DNA of 64,000 nucleotides, from positions 3,005,136 through 3,069,135 of the forward strand of contig NZ_AP024322.1 of assembly GCF_018408855.1 (NCBI RefSeq). The letters run 5' to 3'. Numbering within the stretch: the stretch's first letter is position 1; the number at the start of each line of letters is the position of its first letter. This DNA comes from Caballeronia sp. NK8. GTDB lineage: Bacteria > Pseudomonadota > Gammaproteobacteria > Burkholderiales > Burkholderiaceae. Below, one piece after another: positions 36,972 through 46,952 of this stretch. The translations under genes were made by a program, and so were the position numbers. The notes beneath the pieces were generated by a model. That model was given only the letters and a program-made list of their open reading frames with translations. It was not told where the DNA came from and made no database searches.

Positions 36972-39131
36972 ATGACCGACCGGCTTGTAAACCTTCTAGC
37001 CAGCTTCAATCCGGCTCTGCGCGAGCTTTCCGGCTTCCCTCTTGCCGTTTTCTGCCTCGTTTTGTTGCTTACCTTTTTGTTTATAGCGGGGTACGCATGG
37101 AAAGGAACGCAGGTATGGTGGCAACTCCGCACGGTAATCCGTGGCGTCAGGGCCGCCGGCCTGCGCCCGGAACCCGACGAAGTCGGCAAACACTTTAGTC
37201 GGGCGCCACTGAAGCACCTTTGGCTGGAGTACCGGGACACCCTTCACCCGCTGCGTCGCACCGCAAACGGAACTCCTGAGACCCGCGCAACGCTCCCCGC
37301 GGAGACCTATTTCACCCGCGATGTGCTGGTCGACGCACGCTTATTCGATGATTTTGCGCGGCACCTCCCTGGAATCCTGACGGGTCTCGGCATCATCGGG
37401 ACATTCGCTGGTCTTCTGCAGGGCTTAAGTGGATTTGACCCATCCAACCCAACGAAAGCAGTCTCTGGTCTTACACCACTTCTCGCAGGCGTTTCCCACG
37501 CATTCATCGCATCGGCCGTTGCGATTTGCTGCGCGATGGGCGTCACCTTTTTCAGTCGCTTGACGCTGGCGTATCTCTACGGACTGGTTGAAAAGCTGAA
37601 TCACGCGATTGACGCGCTCTACAACACTGGAGCTGGCGAAGAATATCTCGCGCGACTCGTTCATGCATCAGAGAAGAGTGAGGCACACGCGGCCCAGCTT
37701 AAGGATGCAATGGTGGAAGACCTTAGCCGAATGATGGCAAATCTGGTTGAGCGCCAGATTGAAGCGCAGGCAAAAGCGTCCGTTATGCTGGGCGAACACA
37801 TCGGACAAACCATTAACAACACGCTCGCTGCGCCACTGCAACGGATGACCGACGCAATGGAGCAAACCAGCCGCGGGAACGGTGAAGCTGTCAATGGCAT
37901 GCTCGAATCGATGCTGTCGGGCTTTATGGCCAAGCTCGAGGATACCTTTGGCGGTCAGATGCGCGGAGCGAGCGCGCAGATTGAGCACTCACTGAGCGCC
38001 ATGCGGGCGGTGCAAGATTCCATGCAGCAGCTGTTGGCTGACATCTCCAAAACCAATGAGAATGCGTCGACGCAGGTTACCGGGAAGCTAGAAGAAGCTC
38101 TCGCGCATGCATCTGCAAATCAGGAACTGATGACCACACAAATGCGGGAATTCGTGAACGAGTTCCGACAGCTGGTTGCCGACGAGCAGAGCAAGTCCAG
38201 GCAGGTTTTGGATGACACCGTTGGACAGGTGATGGCGCGAGTCAACGACACGTTGCAGAGCCTCGCTGATAGCAGGAACCAGTCGGCCCAACAGGAACAA
38301 CAACGCAATGAGTCGCTGGGACGTCGTACTGAGGAAATCATCAGTGGCATTTCGAGCCACCAAGAAATATTGGCTGCGCAGATGCGCCAGTTTGCTGAAG
38401 AACTCGGGGCCGGCGCAGCAAAGCAACAGGATGCCAACGGTCAGGCGATGAACGATGCCGTAGGCCGAGTTCTACAGGAAGTATCTGCATCTGTGTCGCA
38501 GTTACAAGCGACTCGAGACGCGGCTGCAACACAGGACAATGCACGGAACGAGGCACTTACGCGCCGCACTGAGGAAGTTGTCGACCACCTGTCGGCGCAG
38601 CTGAAAGCCGTGATTGAAGCAGTCACAAGTCAGATTGCACGGACACAGGCCAATATCGATGCGCTTCAGGCCGTCAGTATGCGTGCCATCGATGGCATGA
38701 ACAACGGCGCTGCGACGATGCACACTGCTGCGAATCGCTTCGAAACCGCAGGCGCATCGGTTACCACTGTGTTTGAGAAATCGGTGGCTGTTACGGGCGA
38801 CTTGCAGCGCGCCACTTCCGCGCTCCAATCGGCGTCAACCACAGTTACACAAGCGTTTCAGCAGTACGACCGTACTCGTGAGACAGTCCAGGAATATGTG
38901 GGCATTCTCAAGGGCCTAGTCGAGTCCGCCGGAAAGGAGGCCGGGCTAACCCGCTCTATGCTCACAGACCTTGAACAGATTGTGCAAACGCTTCGCGACG
39001 CAGAACGCCAGGCGGCTGAGTATTTGGACGGTGTTAATCAGACGCTCGCCGAATCATTCGAGCAGTTTGGAAACGCGATGACAAGCCAGCTGCGTCAGAC
39101 TATCGGCGAGACAGACCGCCACCTTGGTTGA
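36972..39131 (+). CDS. zorA: Zorya protein ZorA, C terminus truncated by IS3
   Basis: 719 residues as it stands. Membrane spans: about 21-44 (GFPLAVFCLVLLLTFLF), 135-155 (LPGILTGLGIIGTFAGLLQG) and 175-205 (HAFIASAVAICCAMGVTFF), the MotA/TolQ/ExbB-type proton channel layout. Residues 230-719 form a very long alpha-helical coiled-coil tail, the cytoplasmic rod of ZorA. The stop codon TGA at 39129-39131 is the first three bases of an IS3 element. Without the IS the frame runs on for 24 more codons to 40576. ZorA and ZorB form the membrane motor that senses phage entry. Whether the shortened rod still works is unknown. Confidence 0.9.
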   Translation: MTDRLVNLLASFNPALRELSGFPLAVFCLVLLLTFLFIAGYAWKGTQVWWQLRTVIRGVRAAGLRPEPDEVGKHFSRAPLKHLWLEYRDTLHPLRRTANGTPETRATLPAETYFTRDVLVDARLFDDFARHLPGILTGLGIIGTFAGLLQGLSGFDPSNPTKAVSGLTPLLAGVSHAFIASAVAICCAMGVTFFSRLTLAYLYGLVEKLNHAIDALYNTGAGEEYLARLVHASEKSEAHAAQLKDAMVEDLSRMMANLVERQIEAQAKASVMLGEHIGQTINNTLAAPLQRMTDAMEQTSRGNGEAVNGMLESMLSGFMAKLEDTFGGQMRGASAQIEHSLSAMRAVQDSMQQLLADISKTNENASTQVTGKLEEALAHASANQELMTTQMREFVNEFRQLVADEQSKSRQVLDDTVGQVMARVNDTLQSLADSRNQSAQQEQQRNESLGRRTEEIISGISSHQEILAAQMRQFAEELGAGAAKQQDANGQAMNDAVGRVLQEVSASVSQLQATRDAAATQDNARNEALTRRTEEVVDHLSAQLKAVIEAVTSQIARTQANIDALQAVSMRAIDGMNNGAATMHTAANRFETAGASVTTVFEKSVAVTGDLQRATSALQSASTTVTQAFQQYDRTRETVQEYVGILKGLVESAGKEAGLTRSMLTDLEQIVQTLRDAERQAAEYLDGVNQTLAESFEQFGNAMTSQLRQTIGETDRHLG

Positions 39132-39162
39132 GATTGACCCGCTCCAACGGACAGATTTGCAG

Positions 39163-40134
39163 TTAAAGATTTGTCGTCGTCCGGCCTCCGTTAAGCGTTG
39201 AGTCGCGGGTTGTCCACGGACGGGCAGCGGGTCGCTTCTCACGACCACGACGCTGCCCGTCGGTGGGCAACCCGCAGGGTGATACGGTTTTTCTCTTGGC
39301 GCTCAGGTTTTCGAATTCGAGCGGCGAACAATAGCCGATGCTGCTATGCAGGCGGCGTACGTTGTACCAGCCTTCCAAGAAGGAGAAGATGCGCCTGCGG
39401 GTTTGTTCATGGGTCGCGAAGTGTTCGCGCGACAGGAGTTCTGCTTCGAGTGTCCCAAAGAAGGATTCGCACATCGCATTGTCGTACGCGTCGCCGGCTG
39501 TACCCATCGAGGGCTGCACGCCGGCTTCGCGGCAGCGTCGCCCAAAGGCAATGGATGTGTATTGGGCTCCCTGGTCGGAATGTAAAATCACGCCCTCATG
39601 ACGTCGCTGCTGGAGGGCCATGTCGAGCGCGCGCAACATCAGTTCGGTGTACAAGTGGCTCGACATCGCCCAGCCGACGATGCGCCGGCTGAAGACATCA
39701 AGCACCACAGCCAGATAGAGAAAGCCTTCTGTCGTCGGAATGTAGGTGGCATCTGCGACCCACAGTATGTTGGGCCCTTCAGCATTGAAGTGCCGGCGCA
39801 CGAGGTCCGGCGCACGCCGTGCCCCCGCACGCTGGCGCGTTGTACGCGGCCAGCGCCGTCGACTTGCTCCCCGTAGGTCCGCGATGCGCATCAGGCGCGC
39901 GACTCGTTTGCGTCCCACGTGCACTCCCTCGCGCGCAAGTTGCGCATGGATGCGCGGCACTCCGTACGTACCTCGCGAACTCGCATGCAGCGTACGAATG
40001 CGCGTCAGTAGCTGAGCATCGCTACGTGACCGCCTTGATGGCTCCCTCACCAGCCACGCGTAGTAACCGCTGGTCGAGACTCCCAGCAGCCGCGCCATCG
40101 TGGCAATGGGCCAACGGGCCTGGTTTGCTCTCAT
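39163..40134 (-). CDS. IS3-family transposase OrfB
   Basis: 323 residues. HTH_21 region (about 5-100, YGVPRIHAQLAREG) and an rve DDE core: WVADATYIP, HSDQGAQYTS and the Glu in FGTLEAELL. The C terminus runs into the inverted repeat and is unusually basic. It overlaps orfA by 4 bases (ATGA), so it may be made by reinitiation or as a frameshifted OrfAB fusion. Confidence 0.93.
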   Translation of the reverse strand: MRANQARWPIATMARLLGVSTSGYYAWLVREPSRRSRSDAQLLTRIRTLHASSRGTYGVPRIHAQLAREGVHVGRKRVARLMRIADLRGASRRRWPRTTRQRAGARRAPDLVRRHFNAEGPNILWVADATYIPTTEGFLYLAVVLDVFSRRIVGWAMSSHLYTELMLRALDMALQQRRHEGVILHSDQGAQYTSIAFGRRCREAGVQPSMGTAGDAYDNAMCESFFGTLEAELLSREHFATHEQTRRRIFSFLEGWYNVRRLHSSIGYCSPLEFENLSAKRKTVSPCGLPTDGQRRGREKRPAARPWTTRDSTLNGGRTTTNL

Positions 40135-40445
40135 GAATCCGTATCCTTCGAGGACACGGCTCCTGTCTCGCGGGCGAACCAGGCCGCGGCGTGAGAGAGA
40201 ATGTCGCGCTCCGTCTTTAATTGCCGATTCTCGCGGCGCAAACGGGTGAGCTCTTGGCGCTCAGCCGTGGTCAACCCCTCCTGACGCGCGCCGGCGTCAA
40301 TATCCGCCTGCGCCACCCAGTTGATTATCGTCTGCACACTAGGCTCGAACTCTCGCGCAAGCTCCTCGGGTGTTCGCCCCGCCTTCACCAGCTCGACTAT
40401 GTGAGCCCGGAACTCCGCCGGGTACGGTGCTCGATGCTTGCCCAT
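40131..40445 (-). CDS. IS3-family transposase OrfA
   Basis: 104 residues. Starts MGKHRAPYPAEFRAHIVELV, a helix-turn-helix of the HTH_Tnp_1 family, then a leucine zipper (LTRLRRENRQLKTERDIL). It binds the IS ends and partners with OrfB. Confidence 0.92.
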   Translation of the reverse strand: MGKHRAPYPAEFRAHIVELVKAGRTPEELAREFEPSVQTIINWVAQADIDAGARQEGLTTAERQELTRLRRENRQLKTERDILSHAAAWFARETGAVSSKDTDS

Positions 40446-40498
40446 TTTGACACCCCCTTTTCAAAAGGATAGGTGTCCGTTGTGGCGGGTCAATCTCA

Positions 40499-40576
40499 GG
40501 TCATGGCGTGCAGCAGCTGACCGGCGTTGTCCAGGAGCTTGGTATCGCCCTTCAGCGCATGAAGCGCGCCGCGTGA
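40499..40576 (+). pseudogene. zorA: Cut-off 3' end of zorA
   Basis: Joining 39128 to 40502 (one GGT copy) continues the zorA frame with His-Gly-Val-Gln-Gln-Leu and ends QRMKRAA followed by TGA at 40574-40576, 4 bases before the zorB ATG. These 24 codons are the lost end of the ZorA rod. Confidence 0.88.
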
Positions 40577-40580
40577 CGCC

Positions 40581-41291
40581 ATGTTTTCACGAATCGTTGT
40601 TAAACGCTCTGGGAAGTCTGAAGGTGAAAGTCCCTTCTGGATTTCCTTTTCGGACCTGATGTCCGCACTGATGACCCTGTTCCTGGTTGTAATGGCCGCG
40701 ACGCTTATCTCTGTAACCAAGAGTGTCTCAGCCGTTGAGCAGAGGAAAATACAGCGGGAAACGGACATCCGGGAATTGATGGCTCAAATCAAAGAAGTAT
40801 CGCGCCAGTTTCCAGAGGTAAAGGTCAACGAAACAACGTATCGAATTGACCTTGGTGACATCGTCCGGTTTGATAGCGGACGGTCAGACATCTCGACCAA
40901 CGGCGCGACTTTCCTCCGAAACTACGTACCGGTTCTGCTCAAGGCACAACAGACAGATATTGGCCGCAAATGGATTCGCCGCATTGTTGTGGAAGGGTTC
41001 ACCGACCAGGACGGTAGTTACTTATATAACCTAGGGCTCAGCCTCGACCGCAGCCGGCGCGTAGTTTGCGCACTATTCGCGACGCCGACCAGAGACGAAA
41101 CACCGCTGAGTATCGGGCAAAAGACGCAGATTCGCGACCTGTTTCTCGTTGGTGGTTATTCGTTCAACTCCACGAAAGAGTCCAAGGAAGCGAGTCGCCG
41201 GGTCGAACTGAAGGTCGAATTCTGGGCGCTTGACGAGCAACCTTCCGCGCCTCTCGCGCCCACCTCGAAGGAATTCGGGCAATGCAGCTAG
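40581..41291 (+). CDS. zorB: Zorya protein ZorB (MotB/OmpA-like)
   Basis: 236 residues. One membrane helix near the N terminus, FWISFSDLMSALMTLFLVVM (about 19-38), has the aspartate that carries protons in MotB-like stators. The periplasmic OmpA-like peptidoglycan-binding domain (about 80-220) includes VRFDSGRSDIS, VVEGFTDQDGSYLYNLGLS and a C-terminal RRVELKVEF. It anchors the ZorA channel to the cell wall. zorC begins inside its last codons (41282). Any promoter must now act across or from within the IS3 element. Confidence 0.93.
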   Translation: MFSRIVVKRSGKSEGESPFWISFSDLMSALMTLFLVVMAATLISVTKSVSAVEQRKIQRETDIRELMAQIKEVSRQFPEVKVNETTYRIDLGDIVRFDSGRSDISTNGATFLRNYVPVLLKAQQTDIGRKWIRRIVVEGFTDQDGSYLYNLGLSLDRSRRVVCALFATPTRDETPLSIGQKTQIRDLFLVGGYSFNSTKESKEASRRVELKVEFWALDEQPSAPLAPTSKEFGQCS

Positions 41292-43030
41292 GTACCGACG
41301 CTCTAGCCCGCCTGAAGTCAGCGCTTGACCGAAAACTTGCTGCTTTCAGTTCCGACTGGAAGGAACTGGGGCAGCCAGTATTGGTTGAAAAAGCGAGTGA
41401 GCAGGCAAAGCGTATTTTCCAGGAATATGCGAGTGCGCGTCCCTCGGCACGCGATGCCTATGCGTCGGCGCTTGCCTTCCTGCGCGGACATGAACTTGAT
41501 GAATTTCAGAGGGACACAGTTGCAAGCGCGCTAAATCAAGAGGTCGCGGAACGGCAGGGCGCGAGACCCATCGGCAGTGACAGGCTCGCGGCACTTTTCA
41601 GATACTACGAGGACGAAGCGGTTGGTGGAAGGTTGTGGCGCCTAACCTGGTTTGGCCTGCTGGTATCGTATTTCTCGTACAACCCGCTCCCCGCGAAGGG
41701 AATGGAGCACGAGGGTTGGCTTTCGCTAAGAAAGCTCCTCGCCAGGACATGGCCTCATATCAATAGCGCCAGTGGTAACGCGACGGCTCCCGACTGGATT
41801 ACTACGCTGCGTCAGCACCCTGCACTTATCGGCGAAAACGCTGCGGACGAATTTGCAGACCATTATCTCGGCGGTGACCGGGCCATCCTTGATTCAATTG
41901 TTGAGAACGTCGGCATCCCGGAGAGTAGTTGGTTCTGGCATGCACTGGTCTTCAGCGCGGTGAAAGCCAGTGCTGCCTACAACGACGAACAATTCAGGGC
42001 AGTAATACCGCGCCTGATTGAGCTCATCAAATCTCGTCCCGTATTTCGGGATGAAGCCCTCGAGGCTCTTCTTGCACGTTACCACCGAATTCCTGGGCAT
42101 CCGGTTCATCACGAACTTCGGGACTACGTCGTAGGAAAAGACGTATGGCGCAATCCAAAACTAAAAGCAGCGGGCATTGCGACCGCTTGGAATCGGGTGC
42201 CCGACGCTGTTTGGCGAATGGTCTTGCAATGGGTGAACGAGGGCAACCTGCGGGACTTCTTCGACGTGCTGGCTGCCCGAAATAGTGCAGACGAGGGCCG
42301 GCTTGCGTTTTGGAGCCGCTACATGCGGCAGATTTCTTGGACGCGTCTGATTTTCAGTAGCGAAACGGTGTCGCTGGCGCGAAGCAACAAGGCGGTCCGA
42401 GAGCTTATCGCCCGGGAGACAGGAGCTTACGCCACCCTGTACGGAAACAAGAACATCGATGCGTTCATTATGCAGATTGGCGAATACATTGTTGTCGAGT
42501 TCAGTACAACGGGCAACGCTGCGTACGTCTATGACTTGGCGACACTCCGCTTCGACAGATACTCAACGACCTATCACGGTGGCACTGAGGATTTGCGCTA
42601 CGGATTTCGCACTGGGGCACGATGCCGAATCATCCATAACGCAGGCTGGCAGTTCAGCGCGGCGCACGAACTGGCTCGACTTGGCATACGTCCCGACGAC
42701 GATAAGAAGTCGCTACGACGGCCACATCCTATGCCCTTCGAAGCGCAACAAATGAAAGCGACACCTCCGCCTCAGTCTATGCCGGCGGGGCCGGCATGGG
42801 CTCCCCCCATCGTACCGTCGCGAGCGAACAAGCACGCACCATTTTCCATGGCGGCGCTCGAGGCGCAGGTTGAGCAATATATCGGCGCATACATCGATGA
42901 CAGACGGCAAGCCGCAGGCGGCCGACTGTGGGTTGAAGACCCGCGACAGGACATCGCGCTTGGCAGGCAGCTTAAGGCGTGGGGTTTTAAATGGGCTAAC
43001 TCACGTTCGGCTTGGTACTACGCGGAGTAA
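41282..43030 (+). CDS. zorC: Zorya protein ZorC (EH-signature domain)
   Basis: 582 residues, overlapping zorB by 10 bases. Identified mainly by position in the zorABCD order and by the helical, tryptophan-rich body typical of EH-signature proteins (LWRLTWFGLLVSYFSYNPLP at about 118-137). The C-terminal 40 residues (QDIALGRQLKAWGFKWANSR) form a small separate module. ZorC is thought to bind DNA and help the effector ZorD. No catalytic motif is seen. Confidence 0.87.
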   Translation: MQLGTDALARLKSALDRKLAAFSSDWKELGQPVLVEKASEQAKRIFQEYASARPSARDAYASALAFLRGHELDEFQRDTVASALNQEVAERQGARPIGSDRLAALFRYYEDEAVGGRLWRLTWFGLLVSYFSYNPLPAKGMEHEGWLSLRKLLARTWPHINSASGNATAPDWITTLRQHPALIGENAADEFADHYLGGDRAILDSIVENVGIPESSWFWHALVFSAVKASAAYNDEQFRAVIPRLIELIKSRPVFRDEALEALLARYHRIPGHPVHHELRDYVVGKDVWRNPKLKAAGIATAWNRVPDAVWRMVLQWVNEGNLRDFFDVLAARNSADEGRLAFWSRYMRQISWTRLIFSSETVSLARSNKAVRELIARETGAYATLYGNKNIDAFIMQIGEYIVVEFSTTGNAAYVYDLATLRFDRYSTTYHGGTEDLRYGFRTGARCRIIHNAGWQFSAAHELARLGIRPDDDKKSLRRPHPMPFEAQQMKATPPPQSMPAGPAWAPPIVPSRANKHAPFSMAALEAQVEQYIGAYIDDRRQAAGGRLWVEDPRQDIALGRQLKAWGFKWANSRSAWYYAE

Positions 43031-43032
43031 GA

Positions 43033-46000
43033 ATGGCTTTCTTCAACCTGTTTAAACGCGATGCCTCGAATAAAGCGGCACGCTCGAGCTTTCAGCCGGA
43101 GTGGACCGAACACGGCATTGCATTCAGGCTGGCTTTCCCGCTGCCGACCCCGACGGTCGATGAGCTGCAGGCGAGAGCGTTCGCCGTTGAACAGCACGAA
43201 TTCGTCCTTGCTCATTACCTCCTGCAACTGGTGCAGGAGGGCGCCGCTTCAATTGACGTCGACACCATCCTTCTGTCCTGGTCGGAGTTCTATCGACTGC
43301 GGGAAATGGCTGAACATCAGTCTTCGCTTTCGAGCATCATCGTGCCACTCGAGCGTCCGGCTCAGCCGGTGTTGGACCACTTGGCTACGCTTTCGGACTC
43401 ATCCTTCGACGTTTTTGTCGAAGGATGGGAATTGAACGGGCGTAGCCTCCGCACGGCCCGACGGATAGGCGCGGTGCTGATTGTCGATGATGAGGAAATG
43501 CTTCTCCCCGCGGCAACATGGAAGACGGTCGCAATCGTTGAACAGTTTCGGCTCCGTTCTGCGGAGCAGCGCACGCAACATTTCAACGAACTAGGTTGGG
43601 GGAACATCCGCGCACAAGCTGAGGTTGGTGGCGCTCTTTATAAATCGCAGTATCTGGCAACGACCCACGTTCTTACACCAGGCAAACTGCGCCTTCCTCG
43701 GGTAAAGGAAGAGACTGCTTTCGGTCGTGTTCACACGGTAATGCCAACGTTTGATGGTGCGCCGACCGGATGGTTGCGCGCTTTTGACCAGTATGAGGCC
43801 GTGCAGGCTCATTACGACCTTGCGAGCATCGACGGTGGCCGCGTGCGCATCGTGTTGTCCGAACCCGTCCGCAAGGTTCTCCAGGTCATCAAGCGCGACA
43901 TGCCGGGGCGCCGCGTTGCCGGTGCACTAGCTGAAAAGTTCATTCACAACCCGTGGGCCTTCCTTGGCGAGAGCGCAGCCGAAGTCTTCAACGAGGATGA
44001 CTTCCTGCTGGACAAAGCCTCTGCCGGTCCAGTCACGACGGTTTTCTCAGTCGCGCCGCGGATGAGAGACGGTCACATCGATGCAGTAAGTCTCGTTGTG
44101 ACTGAACACTATGCCGATGGCGCGGCCCAAACGTCTGAATGCAATTTTGACGGCACGGCATCGCTCGCAGAATTTGTAGCGACTCTGGAGAAAGCTTTAT
44201 GCGAGGAGCGTGAGCAGTTTCCGTGGAACGAGTTTGACCTTACTGTCGACGTTGAGTCCACATTACAGCTCGAGACCGCTCGACAGGTTTTGTTCTTGTG
44301 GCGAACTCAGCCGGCCGCGCGCATTGATTTCACAGACGTCTACACGCTGGACGACTACAGCGACCGAATTCACGGGATTGGCGTAGCCAAGCCCGTGTAT
44401 GTTCCAGTGATGCAAAAGGCTTCTTCAGAAGCAGACGATGACGGTGGCTGGTTGCCCGATACATTGACCCCGATGGTATCCGTCACCTTGTCCGGGCACG
44501 ACGGACACGTTCTCATCCCGCTGACCGAAGAGTGGGTTCAAAACTTCGAACAAGCGGTTCAGCAGGCAGAAAAGGAAGGAATCAGCGAGGTACGCGACAC
44601 CGAGATGCCAACGGCCATCGATACTGTCCAGGCGAGGCAGCTTGCGGATGCTTTCAGTTCAATGATTGCCGCAAGTGAAAAGGTCAAGGCGGAAAAAGCC
44701 AGCGAACCGTCAAAGCCGCGCAGGACGCGGGAAAGTCTGCTCGTCAAAACCAACTTCAACGAAGTTGATTATCAGGAAGCGAGACGGGCTATTCTGACGC
44801 CTCCGGCAGATGCGAAGGTCCATCTGCCGGCGTCTTTGCGACCCTCCATTTCGCTCAAGACTCACCAACGGCAAGGCATCGCGTGGTTCCAGCATCTCGT
44901 CGCACTTAGTCCTTCAGACTGCCGGGGTGCACTCCTCGCTGATGATATGGGTTTGGGAAAAACGCTTCAGCTGCTCACGCTGCTCGGCTGGTTCTACGAA
45001 CAGCAGCCTGAAGGAAAGCCTTCACTGGTTGTCGCACCGAAGAGTCTGCTGGAAAACTGGGCTCAGGAGATTGAGCGATTTTTTACTCCCGCTTTCCCAG
45101 CACATCTCGTTTTGCACGGCGAGGAATTGCGAGCGAGAAAACAGCCCATAGACCTCATCGACGAACAGTTGCAGACCAGAGGCGTCACAGAACTCCTCAA
45201 ACCTAAGTGGCTTGGGAACCACAAAGTCATCATCACGACCTACGAGGTACTGACCGGTTATGAATTCTCGTTCGCCCGTCAGGAATTCGCGTTCGTCATC
45301 TGCGACGAAGCGCAACGTATCAAGACTCCCGGCACACGGGTTACGTTAGCTGCCAAAAAGCTAAAAGCGGACTTTCGTATTTGTTGCACCGGAACGCCGG
45401 TGGAGAATTCTCTTGCTGACCTATGGTGCCTCTTCGACTTCGTGCAGCCAGGCTTACTGGGTGCACTGGAGACGTTCGGCCGAACCTATCGCAGACCGAT
45501 TGAGTGCAACACTGAAGAACACCACGACAGCCTGAACCGTCTTCAGTTGCTCATTGCACCGCAGACCTTACGTCGGACGAAGGAAGACATTGCCGACGAA
45601 CTTAAGAAGAAATATTTCGTCTTGCAGGGACTAACCCAATCCACCTCTTCGCTCAGTGTTAGTCCAGCGGATAGCGAGCGACTTGAGGTCGCCATTTCAG
45701 GCCACCAGCTCGTGCTGTACAAGGGGGGACTCAAAAAGCTGCAAGACGCTGCCGTGGAGCGCGACGCCAAGCAACGCGCGAGGCTTTCGTTCGGCGCGTT
45801 GCATTTAATGAAAGCTGTGTGCGCTGAGCCATATTGCCTGCCGGGAAGCCGATTTGCGCCAGATAAGCGCGGACCTGACGCCCATCTTGAAAATTCACCG
45901 AAGATGCGGTGGCTCCTCGAGCAGCTCGAATCGGTTTCAAGCCGCTCAGAGAAAGCTATCGTCTTCACCGAGTTACGTGAGGTGCAGGCTGCGCTCGCCT

Positions 46001-46899
46001 ACTTCATCCATCAGCGATTTGGCATCAAACCGTCGGTAGTGAACGGAGATACTCAGGCGAGACAGGGCATCATTGACCGCTTCTCTCGCAGCAATGGCTT
46101 CAACGTCATCATTCTTTCAACTTTGGCTGCCGGCGCCGGCCTGAACGTGACGGCAGCCAACCATGTGTTTCATTACACCCGCGCGTGGAACGCAGCAAAA
46201 GAAAACCAGGCGACCGACCGGGCGTATCGCATCGGTCAGGAAAGGGATGTATTTGTTTATTGTCCAACGGTAGTGGCCGATTTTCCTACGTTCGAGGTGC
46301 GTCTCGACGAAATGCTGAAGCGCAAGGGAAAACTTGCAGGTGCAACCATGAGCAACTCTACGATGGAGGTCATGCTAAACGGCAACATCGAAGATGTGCG
46401 TATGTCTGAATTGTTGGGAGATATACCCGGCTCCACGCGTGTTGAGCTCACGTATCTCGCGATGGACGACATCGACCGGCTTGACGGCACCAGCTTTGAA
46501 TATTTTTGCAGGCTGTTGTGGGAAAAGCGCGGATACGTTGCATCCGTGACGACAAAGACGCGTGGTGACGGCGGTATTGACGTGATTGCGTTGCAGGGAA
46601 AAGAAGGTGAGTTGCTTCAATGCAAGTCATCTGCGAGCGCCGAACTCGGATGGGATGCGGTGAAAGAGGTAACCGCAGGTGCTGCGCGATACCAAAATAC
46701 ATACGCGGGGACACGCTTCAGGCGTATTTGTGTGACAAATCGGCGGTTTAACGTTGGTACACATGCCCAAGCGGACGTGAACCGCGTTCAATTGGTTGAA
46801 AGGGGTGAGCTAGAGCATCTGCTCAAGCAATATCCCGTAACGGTTGACGAATTAGACGATGAATTGATGAGAAGAATGTCGCTATCGAGTGCAGCATAG
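43033..46899 (+). CDS. zorD: Zorya protein ZorD (SNF2 helicase with Mrr-like nuclease)
   Basis: 1288 residues from the ATG at 43033, with GGAG upstream; it begins 2 bases after zorC. The N-terminal 580 residues include the DUF3670-like region. SNF2 core: LKTHQRQGIAWFQHL (about 610), LLADDMGLGKT (about 634), FVICDEAQRI (about 755), CTGTPVENS and AYRIGQERDV. The last 130 residues have DGDGGID-like geometry (GDGGIDVIAL, then LLQCKSS), an Mrr-type PD-(D/E)XK nuclease. ZorD is the DNA-degrading effector of type I Zorya. All motifs are intact. Confidence 0.92.
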   Translation: MAFFNLFKRDASNKAARSSFQPEWTEHGIAFRLAFPLPTPTVDELQARAFAVEQHEFVLAHYLLQLVQEGAASIDVDTILLSWSEFYRLREMAEHQSSLSSIIVPLERPAQPVLDHLATLSDSSFDVFVEGWELNGRSLRTARRIGAVLIVDDEEMLLPAATWKTVAIVEQFRLRSAEQRTQHFNELGWGNIRAQAEVGGALYKSQYLATTHVLTPGKLRLPRVKEETAFGRVHTVMPTFDGAPTGWLRAFDQYEAVQAHYDLASIDGGRVRIVLSEPVRKVLQVIKRDMPGRRVAGALAEKFIHNPWAFLGESAAEVFNEDDFLLDKASAGPVTTVFSVAPRMRDGHIDAVSLVVTEHYADGAAQTSECNFDGTASLAEFVATLEKALCEEREQFPWNEFDLTVDVESTLQLETARQVLFLWRTQPAARIDFTDVYTLDDYSDRIHGIGVAKPVYVPVMQKASSEADDDGGWLPDTLTPMVSVTLSGHDGHVLIPLTEEWVQNFEQAVQQAEKEGISEVRDTEMPTAIDTVQARQLADAFSSMIAASEKVKAEKASEPSKPRRTRESLLVKTNFNEVDYQEARRAILTPPADAKVHLPASLRPSISLKTHQRQGIAWFQHLVALSPSDCRGALLADDMGLGKTLQLLTLLGWFYEQQPEGKPSLVVAPKSLLENWAQEIERFFTPAFPAHLVLHGEELRARKQPIDLIDEQLQTRGVTELLKPKWLGNHKVIITTYEVLTGYEFSFARQEFAFVICDEAQRIKTPGTRVTLAAKKLKADFRICCTGTPVENSLADLWCLFDFVQPGLLGALETFGRTYRRPIECNTEEHHDSLNRLQLLIAPQTLRRTKEDIADELKKKYFVLQGLTQSTSSLSVSPADSERLEVAISGHQLVLYKGGLKKLQDAAVERDAKQRARLSFGALHLMKAVCAEPYCLPGSRFAPDKRGPDAHLENSPKMRWLLEQLESVSSRSEKAIVFTELREVQAALAYFIHQRFGIKPSVVNGDTQARQGIIDRFSRSNGFNVIILSTLAAGAGLNVTAANHVFHYTRAWNAAKENQATDRAYRIGQERDVFVYCPTVVADFPTFEVRLDEMLKRKGKLAGATMSNSTMEVMLNGNIEDVRMSELLGDIPGSTRVELTYLAMDDIDRLDGTSFEYFCRLLWEKRGYVASVTTKTRGDGGIDVIALQGKEGELLQCKSSASAELGWDAVKEVTAGAARYQNTYAGTRFRRICVTNRRFNVGTHAQADVNRVQLVERGELEHLLKQYPVTVDELDDELMRRMSLSSAA

Positions 46900-46952
46900 C
46901 GGCAAGTGTGTCGTCCTTACTACAGCTATCCATTAAGACTACATTTATCACT

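Larger units (their letters stand above)
39129..40498 (-). mobile_element. IS3-family insertion sequence in zorA
   Basis: 1370 bp with 25-bp terminal inverted repeats beginning TGAGATTGACCCGC, differing at 3 positions. A 3-bp target duplication GGT flanks it (39126-39128 and 40499-40501). It contains orfA and orfB on the minus strand, opposite to zorA. The ends are exact because the inverted repeats, the duplication and the restored zorA frame agree. Confidence 0.95.
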
